From: Margaritifera margaritifera
Taxonomy: Eukaryota; Mollusca; Bivalvia; Unionida; Margaritiferidae
DNA: 64,000 nucleotides
Reading direction: 5' to 3'
NCBI GenBank assembly: GCA_029931535.1
Contig: JAQPZY010001432.1
Span: forward strand, 620,001 to 684,000
In this document: positions 1-11,126 of the stretch, piece after piece
How positions within the stretch are numbered: the first letter of the stretch is position 1
How the letters are laid out: each line of letters opens with the position of its first letter
Made by a program: the position numbers and the translations under genes
The notes under the pieces: generated by a model
Database searches by the model: none
Told to the model about the DNA's origin: nothing
What the model saw: the letters and a program-made list of their open reading frames with translations, nothing else

Positions 1-129
1 TCTGTCTAATTATATGAGAATCAAGCGGAACAAATAAAAAGTAATGTCAATTGTGACAAAGAATATGTTACAAAGTAAGACTATGTGGGAAACGAAAAGC
101 TTTTACAACTTTATGTAGAGGAATCTTTA

Positions 130-630
130 TCTTGTTACATTCATATACAAACTTTATGTTGCAGGATTTTATCCCGCCATTACCTTTAAGACAGAATCAA
201 GGTCTAACTTCCTTTAAAGGAAAGAAAATTATTCTATAACGGCTATATCTTACCTTGGATTGAGTATGCTTGTACTATTTGGGGCAATTCATGCAAAAAC
301 AAAATTGGTAAAGTTTCCAAAATTGCAAAAGAGAGCAGCGCATTTGATTCTAGATGCTAATGTTCGTGCACCAAAGCTGCAGTTGCTTAAAGAATAAAAA
401 CTAGCTCACTATCAAAAACAGAATCACATAGAACTAGTTTATTTATGTGTTCAATTATAGTCATAACTTGTCTCCAGAATACCTGAAAGAAAACTTTATG
501 TCGATTACCGTCTCCACTTTATATAATTTAAGATCACTGCAACTAAAAATGATTTTCTCTCACAAGCCCAAATTCTAACATTTTCAAGAAATTCTTCATT
601 TTTCAGAAGTGTAATAATGGAATTTTCTTT
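130..630 (+). pseudogene. 3' end of a non-LTR retrotransposon ORF2 (LINE), decayed
   Basis: Translated plus-strand pieces match the region after the reverse transcriptase domain of CR1/Jockey-group LINEs. At about 222-320 the frame reads YILPWIEYACTIWGNS, the usual 'YILP..DY...WGN' block. A one-base shift near 315 leads into LQKRAAHLILDANV, the conserved 'QKRAAR.I' block. Further on, 455-560 gives HNLSPEYLKENF and YNLRS, which match the carboxy-terminal 'LAP.YL...F' and 'Y.TRS' motifs, and the tail runs to about 630. Stops interrupt it before 222, at about 397 and after 575. The catalytic part would lie to the left of the window, so this is either a 5'-truncated copy or the window edge cuts it. 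The assignment is from memory of the family; the decay is directly visible. Confidence 0.7.
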
Positions 631-639
631 ACTGGCTAA

Positions 640-927
640 ACCAAAAGATGAAAGCAATTTGGAAACACATGTACCTTCTTGAACAGCAATCTATTTGAAG
701 GTCGTCTAAGTGTGTAGCCATGTTCCGTGGGGGGGGGGGGAGGAGAGATAAGATAAAATTGAACTGACAAAAACGTGAAGTGTGCATGAGTTTCAGGGGA
801 GAGTTTGTTTGCTTGTGATTTTTTTGTTGTTATTTCTCGTAGTTCAATTTGTTGGGGGGAGAGCTTTCTTAGGGTCGCAAGAGAGATAAGTATTTGTGCC
901 GCTAACAGTCTTATTCTCTTTAAAGAA

Positions 928-928
<1 letters not shown>
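640..928. other. no gene seen; contains a poly-G run
   Basis: No convincing coding signal. A run of 12 G lies at 729-740. Long open frames that cross into the neighbouring (ATT)n array are produced by the array itself, which reads as poly-Ile or poly-Asn. Confidence 0.5.

Positions 929-1010
<82 letters not shown>
929..1010. repeat. (ATT)n microsatellite
   Basis: Uninterrupted trinucleotide array of about 27 units. It is the cause of the homopolymeric Ile and Asn frames on both strands. Confidence 0.98.
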
Positions 1011-1019
1011 CTTCTTCAT

Positions 1020-1756
1020 GGAAATAAAGTTGATAATATTGTCCATTGTCAACTTCACAATAAAAAACAGCATTGATGCCAATTTTTACAAGATCATCTA
1101 AATTAACAGTCCAGCCTGTGCATGCGGTCATCCTTATGAAAAACGTCCCTTATATATCGGGCACAGAAATATTCCCTTGAACTGCATTCGCTTCATTCCT
1201 GGAACCCATAGTAAAATCAACTTTCCTGTCATATCAGACACATTGCTCGAACCAAATAGTCAGCTATCTGAAACAGATAATGAATTAATATGTATAACTC
1301 AGCTATGCAGTATATTCACGACACAAGAAGATTTAACAAACATTAACTAATTACAACTTAAAGACTATTTAATGATTTTCATATTTGGAAACCATCCATC
1401 CCCCACCCCACTGACACGGAAAATCCTTTCTCTTTTATTTTCGTTGTCTATATGCAGCAGTTTTCTTTATATGTTTCTTTCTTTTTTCTTCTTATTCTTA
1501 ATAAAATTTTAGATTTCTTGTTTACTCTTTATCTCATTTTTCTGTTCTTGTATACAGATTACTCTGTATTCTTTAATATTGCAAGACTCTTGTTTGATTT
1601 TTTTAATTCATTTTTTCGGGGTTTTTTTTTTTTTTTTTGTTGTTGTTTTTTTTAATGAAGTGAATGCAGTTCGTATTATCATGAACACTTGTAAATGAGA
1701 ACATTAGGCATCTAATAAGAAATTAATGCTCTGAAAGTAACTACGGTAAAATCACA
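1020..1756. other. no gene seen; AT-rich with a T-rich tract
   Basis: The 1430-1655 part is strongly pyrimidine-rich, ending in a run of T at 1622-1638, and gives a spurious Phe/Leu-rich frame. Nothing else recognised. Confidence 0.4.
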
Positions 1757-1961
1757 TACCGCATATAGTCGCGTAGAAACCGATACCAACTGCAAACTGC
1801 ATAGACCCAGATCTGCAGTCGCATAATACGCTGGCAGATCTGGGTCATTGCAGTTTGTAAGGACTAATCAATACAACAAACAATATAGACCCTGATCGAC
1901 GGCAGATCAGTGTCTATGTTGTTTGCATTTGGACTTGGCCTATACTCGAGTATATAAGGTA
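1757..1961. mobile_element. MITE-like palindromic element, copy 1 (two hairpins)
   Basis: About 205 bp starting TACCGCATATAGTCGCG and ending with its approximate inverse (CTCGAGTATATAAGGTA), so it has terminal inverted repeats and a possible TA target duplication. Inside are two stem-loops. Hairpin A (about 1790-1858) has arms containing CATAGACCCAGATCTG and CAGATCTGGGTC. Hairpin B (about 1876-1926) has arms containing CAAACAATATAGACCCTGATC and the inverse. A short linker, TAAGGACTAATCAATACAA, separates them. The same parts occur in the reverse order at 10690-10912, so the two copies are inserted in opposite orientation. It has no coding capacity and is presumably mobilised by a Tc1/mariner-type transposase (inference from the TA ends). 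Confidence 0.8.
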
Positions 1962-2204
1962 ATTTTATGGGCACTGTGCGTTACATTTAATCTCTTCTTT
2001 TTAAATGGTATACCAATAAAGCCCTTGGGATTGTTGACAAATATTTCTAGTAAATGGTTATACTATTTCACTGATAGAGTGGGTAAAAAGTATTGACGAG
2101 CTCTAAGTGATTCTTATTTAATTTATTTTGTACATGTTTATGTCTATAAGAATCTATTATTTATCTTTCATGCCTTCTTTTCCCTTCCAGTCATTTGTTG
2201 ATAA

Positions 2205-2552
2205 GATATGACTGTACCTTTGCCTGACAATATCGATAAGACAAGACTTTACTTACTTCCATTTGTTCAATTTACTGTAATTAGTTGATAGGGCATGACT
2301 GTATCTTTGACTCACACTATAGATAAGACAAGACAAGACAAGACTTTACTTACTTCCATTTGTTCAATTTACTGTAATTAGTTGATAGGGCATGACTGTA
2401 TCTTTGACTCACACTATAGATAAGACAAGACAAGACAAGACTTTACTTACTTCCATTTGTTCAATTTACTGTAATTAGTTGATAGGGCATGACTGTATCT
2501 TTGACTCACACTATAGACAAGACAAGACAAGACTTTATTTACTTCCATTAGT
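2205..2552. repeat. 97-bp minisatellite, about 3.5 copies
   Basis: The block GACTTTACTTACTTCC recurs at 2245, 2342, 2439 and (slightly changed) 2531, giving a 97-bp period. Each unit also holds a variable number of ACAAG pentamers at its junction (one in the first, three in the later ones). The array therefore has a nested microsatellite that changes length between units. Confidence 0.9.
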
Positions 2553-2559
2553 CCCACTG

Positions 2560-4330
2560 GAATGTGAGAATACCAACTCGTTACACAAGCAGCAGATAGT
2601 GATTTACGTGAACATATTAACAATGATATACATTGAAAGTACAGACATCTTCTGAAACCAAAACCATAACTGTAAATAAAGAGTGATAATCACACATAAG
2701 TAATACTTTCATTAACACATCATAGACACACTTTACCCCCCCCACACACACACACACACATACACACGCACACATACGGACACGCTCAAACACAAATTAT
2801 TTCTGCTAGTACTCAGATAATGCAAACATTATAAATGCAGATTTAATTGGAAGTTGACTATTGGGTTGACAAATATTTATGAAATAAGATACGTTGAAAT
2901 AACTGTGACTTTGATTAACAAATAAAACTTAGAATTATTAAATCAACTCTTTAAGTACATATAACACAATAAGTAAATGGAAAACCACCCAACCATCTAG
3001 ATCTACACTTAAAGCATGACTGCCATGTAGGATATTACTCATTTATTACTGATCTCGATTAGTATTTGTCTTTATGTCTGATAAATAGCTCCTAACTGAC
3101 GTCAAAAGAAATGCCTTATCTCAAGGCGAAAGCGACTTGGTCATACAGCACATGCTGTTCGTGTCTAGGATATCATGGAATTAGGTACATGCAAATTATC
3201 GTAGGAGAAACTGGGCCGTGTCTTAAGTAATCACCGGACACGGTACCATTAACAGTAACTGTGCAACTTCGCAATAATAAAAAACAATAATAAAATACGT
3301 GTATTATTATTTAAACACTATTTGGGCTTGACGGTATATTATCGTTATATGTTATTCCTTTTTGCTCTCTGTCATTGTTACGAAATTATTATATGTGGCT
3401 AGTGCGCTTTTTGAACTTTGGAAAAAGTGGCCACTTTGCGACAGTCTCTATTGAAATCAGATCCATAAAAAGGAGTTAGTTTTTTTTTTCTTCATATAAA
3501 TGCAACAGATATTAAATATATAAAATCTTTTTTTCACAAAAATAGACAAGAAACAGAATATTTCCAAATTCACACATGATACATATTTGAAATAAAATAT
3601 CAAAGGAAAGAAATGTATGTGTCCCAGAGAAAAGACGCTTTGACCGACTCCAATGAGTTGTCAGTCTGATATGCAATCCCCTAATAAATAAGTATTTATT
3701 TTAACTGTGCAAACCCTGTGATATGAATGATTTCAACAAGCAGCTATTTAGTTTTGTCTTCATAAATTTACTTAAAAGCAGTTTGGTTTGATCGATAGCA
3801 TCTGCTGATTGAATCATCTTTTGTCAGAGAATCGTCTTAGTAGTGATTGATCGAAACAAGGCTGAAACTGTACCACACACAGTGGAAATATCAGACTACC
3901 CCTTGGGTGTCTGTCTTGCTTGGAACTGATCTGCCATTCTGTAAACAGGTCATGCTTCTGCTTTCTCGGTTTGTACCCAACGAGCCAACGTTAAATCAAG
4001 CTTTAAGATTTTGCTTAACCTGCAGAATTGTTTGATAAATCGCGAAGAAAGGTTGTTGTTTGGTTCTTTTGTGTTTAACAGCTCCTCAACACATGTAGGT
4101 TACAAATATATATCGTGGCGACGCGAGGCAAGTCGAGCAAAGAGCCTTACCATGCGACACACAACGGCAGCCATCCGAAACGCACAGAGGAAAAAACTGG
4201 AGGTCCTGAAAACAACCGCCATCGAAGGGTGAATGCTACGGCTGGCACACTGGGTATCTAGCATAGGCCACCGAAATGTTATCGAATGGTCTGAACGATT
4301 GCGCCATCCAATCTGAACATAAATTTTACT
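2560..4330. other. no gene seen; AT-rich spacer
   Basis: Holds a (CA)n run at 2733-2763 and otherwise unremarkable AT-rich DNA. A slightly more GC-rich patch at about 4110-4310 carries a 73-codon open frame (4011-4232) with no recognisable motif; I do not call it a gene. Confidence 0.4.
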
Positions 4331-4334
4331 GATC

Positions 4335-4645
4335 CTAAATATGTCTACTGTGTCTATATTTACACACTTGTATATCTATAGGCCTACTGTGTCTCTATTT
4401 ACACACTTGTATATATATATATTTGCCTACTGTGCTTCAATTTACACACTTGTATATATATAGGCCTACTGTGCCTCTATTTACACACTTGTATATCTAT
4501 AGGCCTATTGTGTCTATATTTACACACTTGTGTATCTATAGGCCTACTGTGCCTCTATTTACACACTTGTATATCTATAGGCCTACTGTGTCTATATTTA
4601 CACACTTGTATATCTATAGGCCTACTGTGCCTCTATTTACACACT

Positions 4646-4697
<52 letters not shown>

Positions 4698-5143
4698 CCT
4701 ACTGTGCCTCTATTTACACACTTGTATATCTATAGGCCTATTGTGCCTCTATTTACACACTTGTATATCTATAGGCCTACTGTGCCTCTATTTACACACT
4801 TGTATATATATATATATATATATATAAATATATATATAAATATATATAAAAATAGATATATATATATAGGCCTACTGTGCCTCTATTTACACACTTGTAT
4901 ATCTATAGGCCTATTGTGCCTCTATTTACACACTTGTATATCTATAGGTCTACTGTGCCTCTATTTACACACTTGTATATCTATAGGCCTATTGTGTCTA
5001 TATTTACACACTTGTATATCTATAGGCCTACTGTGTCTATATTTACACACTTGTATGTCTATAGGCCTACTGTGCCTCTATTTACACACTTGTATATCTA
5101 TAGGCCTACTGTGCCTCTATTTACACACTTGTATATCTATCGA
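4335..5143. repeat. 39-bp minisatellite interrupted by two (TA)n arrays
   Basis: About 17 copies of a 39-bp unit typified by GGCCTACTGTGCCTCTATTT followed by ACACACTTGTATATCTATA. Variants swap CCTCTATTT for TCTATATTT and CTACTG for CTATTG. The unit is a multiple of three with no stop in two frames, so it gives long periodic 13-residue frames (GLLCLYLHTCISI), which I regard as artefacts. Two (TA)n blocks, 4648-4695 and 4800-4867, begin exactly at the TTGTATAT part of a unit. Confidence 0.95.
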
Positions 5144-5149
5144 ATAAGT

Positions 5150-5762
5150 TTTCTTCTGCTTTAAAATCAAAGTTGTAAACTTACATGCATCTTCATTAAA
5201 ACACCTCCCTGAATCATAGTAACGGCTATAATACCACCAAAGCATGATGACAATTTGAATACAGAAACCCGGTCGGTCATTGAACATCTACTTATCGATT
5301 ATTCAGCTATGAATATATCAAGACAGGGAGCTTACGTGCATGTTGCGATATATCCAACCGATAGCAACATTTAATGCAGACTTAATGCAGTAATTAACGG
5401 TTTGAATTCAATGAGAAATTCATACATGTAGATCAAGCTAATGTGGAAGACTCACATTGGTGGTCTGAAACAAGAGATTCTTAGTTGTCATCTATCTATT
5501 ATTCCGATTTTCATATCTTAAACGGATGTATATGGTTGGAATGGCATATTAGCGTCTTTGTTACAAGCAGCTAAAGTTATATCAGTTTATAATTTACTAT
5601 TCCCGCCATATTTTACCATAATTTTTAACAATTCTGGTTACAATGATGATTGGAAGAGTCGTGATTAAAGTAGTACTTGATCTTGAGGCTCTTGGCTATG
5701 TTCTGAGAGTAAGTTTCATATCTGAATTCCTCTTTTCGTACCCAGTATGTGCATATATGGTT
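5150..5762. other. no gene seen
   Basis: AT-rich DNA with no recognised coding or structural signal. Confidence 0.4.
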
Positions 5763-5852
5763 TTAAGGTGGGGATCTCAACAGTTTCCAAGTTATTACAC
5801 ACGGACTTTAAGTTGGGGATCTCATCAGTTTTTAAGTTATTACACAGGGACT
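5763..5852. repeat. 45-bp tandem duplication, 2 copies
   Basis: TTAAGGTGGGGATCTCAACA and TTAAGTTGGGGATCTCATCA start two consecutive 45-bp units that both end in TTATTACACA-GGAC. A third, much diverged, relative may lie at about 5925-6000. Confidence 0.75.
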
Positions 5853-5997
5853 AATTGACTGGAAGTAAGGGTAGATACTGGGGCCAATGTCAGTTGCATA
5901 TCTGAATCTGGGGGTTTTATTTATACCCATTAAGGGTAGTTATGTCTCTCGGGTAGCAATCTTAATAGTTTCCATGTTATAACCTAGAGGCCACACT

Positions 5998-6117
5998 AGG
6001 ATGCTCCTGAGGCAGGCCACATTGGCCTCATTCAAATAGGATGCTCCTGAGGCAGGCCACATTGGCCTCATTCAAATAGGATGCCCCTGAGGCAGGACAC
6101 ATTGGCCTTATTCAAAA
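5998..6117. repeat. 40-bp minisatellite, 3 copies
   Basis: Three nearly identical 40-bp units start at 5998, 6038 and 6078 with AGGATGCTCCTGAGGCAGGC. Each contains the short palindrome AGGCCACATTGGCCT (changed to ACACATTGGCC in the third). Confidence 0.95.
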
Positions 6118-7860
6118 CAGCATCTGATATGTGTTGACACTTTTTCAAACGATCACACACAAAATATCTCAGACACGCACGACTAACAACTTTGGAGTTA
6201 TTGTAGGTTTATATAACGACCCCAACCACCTCTGATCACGTCCCAGGGAGCTGGTTCAGCATCTACAGTTCACTTCTAATCATATCGCAAGGTTTAAAGT
6301 CTTTATCTTCAACCACTTAACATGAGTTGTACGAGAAACAAACGTTCAAATTACTACACAGTTTATATACATTTCAACTGATGCAAAAGTGTTCCCATCC
6401 CGCATTCCCCTCTCCCAGTGGATGAAAAAATAATATACAACTGTTATGCACACATACAGTCCACGCTCTAATCATATCTCAGTGTTTTAAGTCTCTTGAA
6501 AGATGTACAAGGATTACGAACGCACACAGATAAGTCCTGATGGTCACCATTACATAATCTTAGCCTCTTCTTCGAAAAGAGCGGGGATGAAAAAAAGTTC
6601 CTATAGAATATCAAACTCATCCTTAGCTGGCACGTTAAGATGTTATTGCAGGAATATTTGAGTCAAGATAAATGGATTTATTGATATATTTTGCCACCGA
6701 GCATAGCTGACTCAGGTATCTATCAAACTTATCAATAATTGTAAGACAATATGCCTATTCACTCACTTTTGCTTCCCCGTGTGATAAGCCGACTATTCCT
6801 CACTAACCCTTTATCAAAATAGCTGAAAAAGAACAATAAAACACCCTTGCTAAAACGCACAATTTCAAACTCGTTTTCAGAAACGAATTTCGTTTTAATG
6901 ATTGGTTTTCCAGGTAATCTAGCACAAAATTATGAACATTAAGTGTTCACATTATTAAACAGTACCAATAGCGGAGTCCGGCCGGACGATCAAAGTCTTA
7001 CCATACAGTTTGATCGAAATCTGTAAATTTTTGCTGTATTTGACAACAATATAATGATGTTTTTCATTGGTTTTGGTAATATACGAGCTGTCGTGATGTT
7101 ATGTGTGACTTCATGCATGTTCACTAAAGCTGCCTGGGTTACAGTCCGTTTTAGATCTCCAGATTGACGTCCTAGGCACACACGAAAATTAAACGCAGCG
7201 CCCTCTGCATTACCCCTCGGATTCAATTGGCTAATTTCACGTTCGATAACTCTGATCAAGTTGTCCCGAAATAGACCGCATCCTTGCCTCGTTTTGGATA
7301 AGGTCAACGTCATGTGTAAATTTGCTATTAATTAGGATTGATCATCACGGAAAACACATCGCATGTCCACAGGCGTCGATATCGCCACAATCTCAATAGG
7401 GTGCCCTGAATTAATGATTTTCAACGGATTATCTGCGGGGGAATAAAAGAAAAGAATATATTGGCAAAGCAAACATATACCGACGACTGTACCCACGGTG
7501 CAGGAACTACTGCAGACTTATAATTGATCGTTATTATAATCACGTAGTCAATCTTGCAGCCTTGCAGTGCTAGCTTATAAGGTCGCGACCAGAAGGGTGC
7601 CAAGAGCAAGTCACTGTTTTCACTAGACAGCTCAACTTTTCTTCCTCGTATTAAGTTTTTTTAGTATCTTTAGCATAACTTGATTTGCAACAATGAAGGT
7701 TTTACTGAACATTTAGTTGGCACCAAGGAGTAAAAAAACAATAATATCTTGCATTATCTTATATGCAACAAAACTTCCAATATTGCTAAAGTATCATAAG
7801 TAGTATAATTTAAAATCTCAATCTGAGAATAAAAAATGAGAAGTTTAATAAAAACTGGTC
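6118..7860. other. no gene seen; one unassigned open frame
   Basis: Mostly AT-rich spacer. A 107-codon minus frame at 6990-7313 lies in a slightly GC-richer patch but shows no domain or periodicity I recognise. It could be a chance frame or a host exon fragment. Confidence 0.35.
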
Positions 7861-7864
7861 CATG

Positions 7865-7965
7865 CAGGGTCGTTCTCTGTGGTGTTACTCTGGGCAAGAC
7901 ACTTAGCTCTGATGGCCTCGGTTTGATATAACGTTTTATGTATTGATATGCTGTTAAACACCAAA

Positions 7966-8004
<39 letters not shown>
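7865..8004 (+). mobile_element. SINE-like 3' fragment with (CA)n tail
   Basis: The segment CTCTGGGCAAGACACTTAGC, then a CCTCGGTTTGATATAACG stretch, then GCTGTTAAACACCAAATCAC running straight into a (CA)n tail (7967-8004), looks like the body and tail of mollusc SINEs, which often end in 'TTAAACACCAAA' plus a simple repeat. The tRNA-like head is not evident, so the copy is truncated or diverged. The family attribution is from memory and unverified. Confidence 0.45.
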
Positions 8005-8005
<1 letters not shown>

Positions 8006-8644
8006 TGTTTCGATGGCTATTGCATACATTTGTATAGGCAAAAATATCATTTTAATTTCATTTGATAGGAGTAGTAATATCGGCTTCAAAGACAACAATA
8101 TATTTATTAAAAGTTCCTCAGTGTAACGCACTCCTGTGAATCTAATAGGAATGTATATGCAATATTTTCCGATGTGATTTTCCGATTATTGGCGGAAAAG
8201 CCAGAGCATTTTCGATATTTTTTTTCTTTTTTTCTAGGTGTAAAATAACTGAAACCATGACAATTTCAGCTAATCACACTCCATGAATAATGCTGAACAT
8301 TACAGGGAGGAGCAGGCTATGAGACTACACACCGCTTTTAATAGGTACATTTTAACAAAAAGATCACGCACATTTAGATTACAGGTAAGGTATTTATAAG
8401 ATAAGACAGGACGATAATAAAGTTTGTTCTGATATCTTCCAGTCCATTTATAATAACAAAAGTTTTTCAGTCATATTTGAAAACGGTTCTCTTCACCGAA
8501 CAGTAACTTTAAATTAATGCTGTATTTTTGGGTGGGTGGGTGGGTGGGACGGTTTCGTTTCAAGAGTTTTATTGACAATATTACAAATATGGCATTGGAA
8601 CCGGTCTACAAGTTATAATAGTTTATCCAACGACCACTCCCTTA
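8005..8644. other. no gene seen
   Basis: AT-rich DNA. A GGGTGGGTGGGTGGGTGGG tract at 8531-8549 could form a G-quadruplex on the plus strand. Confidence 0.4.
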
Positions 8645-8990
8645 TACTAATAATACACATCAGGTTGTACAAGTCAGTTGTAACTATTGCTATAAAATAT
8701 GGCCTAAGTTCCCTTTTTAAAAATAATGCATATTAGGTGATACAAGTCAGTTGTAACTATTGCTAGAAAGTATGGCCTAAGTTCCCTTTTTAATAATAAT
8801 GCATATTAGGTGATACAAGTCAGTTGTAACTATTGCTAGAAAGTATGGCCTAAGTTCCCTTTTTAATAATAATTCATATTAGGCGGTACAAGTCAGTTGT
8901 AACTATTGCTAGAAAGTATATCGTAAGTTCCCTTTTTAATAATAATACACATCAGGTGATACAAGTCACTTGTCACTATTGCAAGTAAAT
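8645..8990. repeat. 73-bp minisatellite, about 4.5 copies
   Basis: The string GTCAGTTGTAACTATTGCT recurs four times at about 73-bp spacing, each followed by a GGCCTAAGTTCCCTTTTTAA block. The last unit is diverged (GTCACTTGTCACTATTGC). Confidence 0.9.
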
Positions 8991-9390
8991 AAGTCATAAG
9001 TAAATAAAAACTATTATATAACAATTTGACAAGATAGTGATGTCACCAAATTGAATGTAGGAAAAGATGAAGAAGAAGTAGAGGTAAATAAAATGGAAAG
9101 AAGAGATCAAATGAAAAAGGAAATATCGTGACGTCTTTCGCGATACAAACCAGCTTTCTATCGTCTTGTACTATAATATTACTTTACTATTTTCTTTCAA
9201 ACACTATTTCACAAGGACTTGCAAAAATATATTCACTTTGTAAGGGAATGCAAGTAACAAGATTTATTACAAGAGATAATGTAAATCACTGAAATAATGA
9301 ATAAAAAATCACGGATAGATGGGCGTTTATACCTCAAACAATTAGTACTGTATAGTTCTGGTAATATAATAATCATACCCAATTTTATTC

Positions 9391-9393
<3 letters not shown>

Positions 9394-9426
<33 letters not shown>
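9394..9426. repeat. (TC)n microsatellite
   Basis: Pure dinucleotide run, purine-rich on the minus strand. Confidence 0.97.
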
Positions 9427-9429
<3 letters not shown>

Positions 9430-10025
9430 GATCGAGGGGGGGGGGGCTAATTACAGAACCTGGTAACTGGTAATCCTCTGACAATCCTAATGGTGTATTA
9501 AGACTATTGTGTTTTCTACAATTAAAGATATTGTTTTGGACCAAACTAGGTTGCAAATAGAATCCGCTGGAAATCGCAGTTGAAATTCAACCTCTGATAT
9601 GCCAATCACTTCTATGCGTACCAATGCGTGTCTGAGACATAATATATTATTTGTTTTACTGTCACAATAAGATGGAAGTCCATAGAAAACATTAGTTTAC
9701 ATATTACAAAAATATTATGCATTCAGTATGAATTCAGTATGAATTGCGAATTAATTTACACTCCACGAGGACGTGTTCTGAGCATATATATTTCGAAGTC
9801 ACCGTTGACTGCATCCAAAGAAGACACGTTAATCTGGTCCATGTTGTTATAGAGGCAGTCACCACGTGACACATTGGCAATGTAGGGTCGATCTCACAGC
9901 CAAATGATACTCTAGACTACATCGGTACCGGTTAGCAGTTTCCATCGAAATAATGCCTTATCTGTCAGTCAAAAACGTTTATGAAGTCAGTTTAATACGT
10001 CAGTTCTAACGGGATTAAGGTTTTG

Positions 10026-10026
<1 letters not shown>

Positions 10027-10089
<63 letters not shown>
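10027..10089. repeat. (TG)n microsatellite
   Basis: About 31 uninterrupted TG units. Confidence 0.98.
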
Positions 10090-10092
<3 letters not shown>

Positions 10093-10338
10093 AATTCAAA
10101 AGAAAATGTAAATACGGAAATGAATTAAAATATGTAAATCACACATTTGGAAACTGATTGCAATTATTTTACTCTTAAATCGCAAGCATTTTCTACGCGC
10201 TACTCGACATTTGGAAATTCCGTCTTTTTTTCCATCTTTCGGTGCAAAGTCGACGGGTTTTTAAGTTATTATCCTCTGGATTTTCATCTCTTACCCTTTT
10301 CATAATACGTCTAGCTGACTCAGTGACCGCTGTTCACT

Positions 10339-10475
10339 TACCGTATATACTCGCGTATTAACCGAGTCCAAATGCAAACAACATAGACCCTGATCTGCCG
10401 GTGCATTATGCGATGGCAGATCTGGGTCTATGCAGATTGCATTTGGTATGGGTTTATACGTGAGTATACACGGTA
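10339..10475. mobile_element. MITE-like palindromic element, copy 2 (one-hairpin deletion form)
   Basis: 137 bp with clear terminal inverted repeats: it begins TACCGTATATACTCGCGTAT and ends TATACGTGAGTATACACGGTA. It has a single hairpin whose left arm (CAAACAACATAGACCCTGAT) belongs to hairpin B and whose right arm (CAGATCTGGGTCTATGCAG) belongs to hairpin A of the full copy. The simplest reading is a deletion or template switch between the two similar hairpins, removing one arm of each and the linker. TA flanks both ends. Confidence 0.85.
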
Positions 10476-10637
10476 TATATTCTCATGCATTAAATATATG
10501 CTGGTCAAGAGTTTAATATGATGAATAGGACCATGTGCAGAAACAAAGAAATTAGAAACCAAAAATTGATAGCCCGCAACGATAGCAAGAACAATAAGGT
10601 GACTTCAGCAAAAGGTTCTAACAATTGTTAGACGCAA

Positions 10638-10713
10638 TTATACGCGAGTACAGACGGTGTATATTGTTCTTACTGATACAAGAACAATATACACCGTCTA
10701 TACTCGCGTATAA
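10638..10713. repeat. 34-bp-arm inverted repeat made of two facing MITE ends
   Basis: The left arm 10638-10671 and right arm 10680-10713 are reverse complements with one mismatch in 34, separated by an 8-base spacer (ACTGATAC). The right arm is the start of copy 3 of the palindromic transposon plus 10 bases of flank. The left arm is therefore an inverted copy of the same end plus the same flank. Confidence 0.9.
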
Positions 10714-10912
10714 CTCGATTCCAAATGCAAACAACATAGACCCTGATCTGCCGGCGCATAATGCGCCGGCAGATCAGGGTCTATGTTGTTTGTTCTACTG
10801 ATTAGTTCTTACAAACTGCATAGACCCAGATCTACCAGCGCATTATGCGACGGCAGATCTGGGTCTATGCAGTTTGCAGTTAGTAGCGGGTTATACGCGA
10901 ATGTATCCGGTA
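10690..10912. mobile_element. MITE-like palindromic element, copy 3 (two hairpins)
   Basis: About 223 bp from a TA at 10690 to CCGGTA at 10912, with inverse ends (CTATACTCGCGTATAA and TTATACGCGAATGTATCCGG). Hairpin B (10728-10792) is perfect: 32-bp arms around a single A. Hairpin A (10812-10876) has the same design with three mismatched positions near the loop. The linker TTCTACTGATTAGTTCTTA is the inverse of the linker in copy 1. No reading frame inside. The perfection of hairpin B against the mismatches of A suggests recent gene conversion or a young copy. Confidence 0.88.
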
Positions 10913-11126
10913 GTGATTAATTAATGATGAAATAGAGGTTATTGAACAGGTTTAAGAAATGATGTATCTAATTACTGAAACAGAAAATTATATAAAGTGA
11001 AGAAAAAAAAATCAGATGGTGGTAGATAACAATTCTATTAACGCTTGTCTGCATCTTAAAGTCAGACTAGACGATTATTAACTTTGGAAACTTTGTTCTA
11101 TTCTACCTGATGTGTGTTTGGCAACA

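Larger units (their letters stand above)
8991..10338. other. no gene seen; two microsatellites
   Basis: Contains (TC)n at 9394-9426, followed by a run of G at 9437-9446, and a long (TG)n at 10027-10089. The 107-codon minus frame at 9233-9556 runs through the (TC)n array and is not a gene. Confidence 0.5.

Noticed and set aside
636..1131. Overlapping frames with poly-Ile or poly-Asn tracts on both strands
   Set aside because: They are products of the (ATT)n array and have no other coding signal.
4423..5164. Four long periodic plus frames (13-residue repeat)
   Set aside because: The 39-bp unit is divisible by three and stop-poor, so open frames are expected without coding; TA arrays interrupt them.
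7754..8131. 125-codon minus frame with a poly Cys-Val tract
   Set aside because: It runs through the (CA)n tail of a SINE-like fragment; no motif outside it.
2205..9000. Possible CRISPR arrays among the tandem repeats
   Set aside because: Units are contiguous tandem repeats without unique spacers, and the DNA is eukaryotic.
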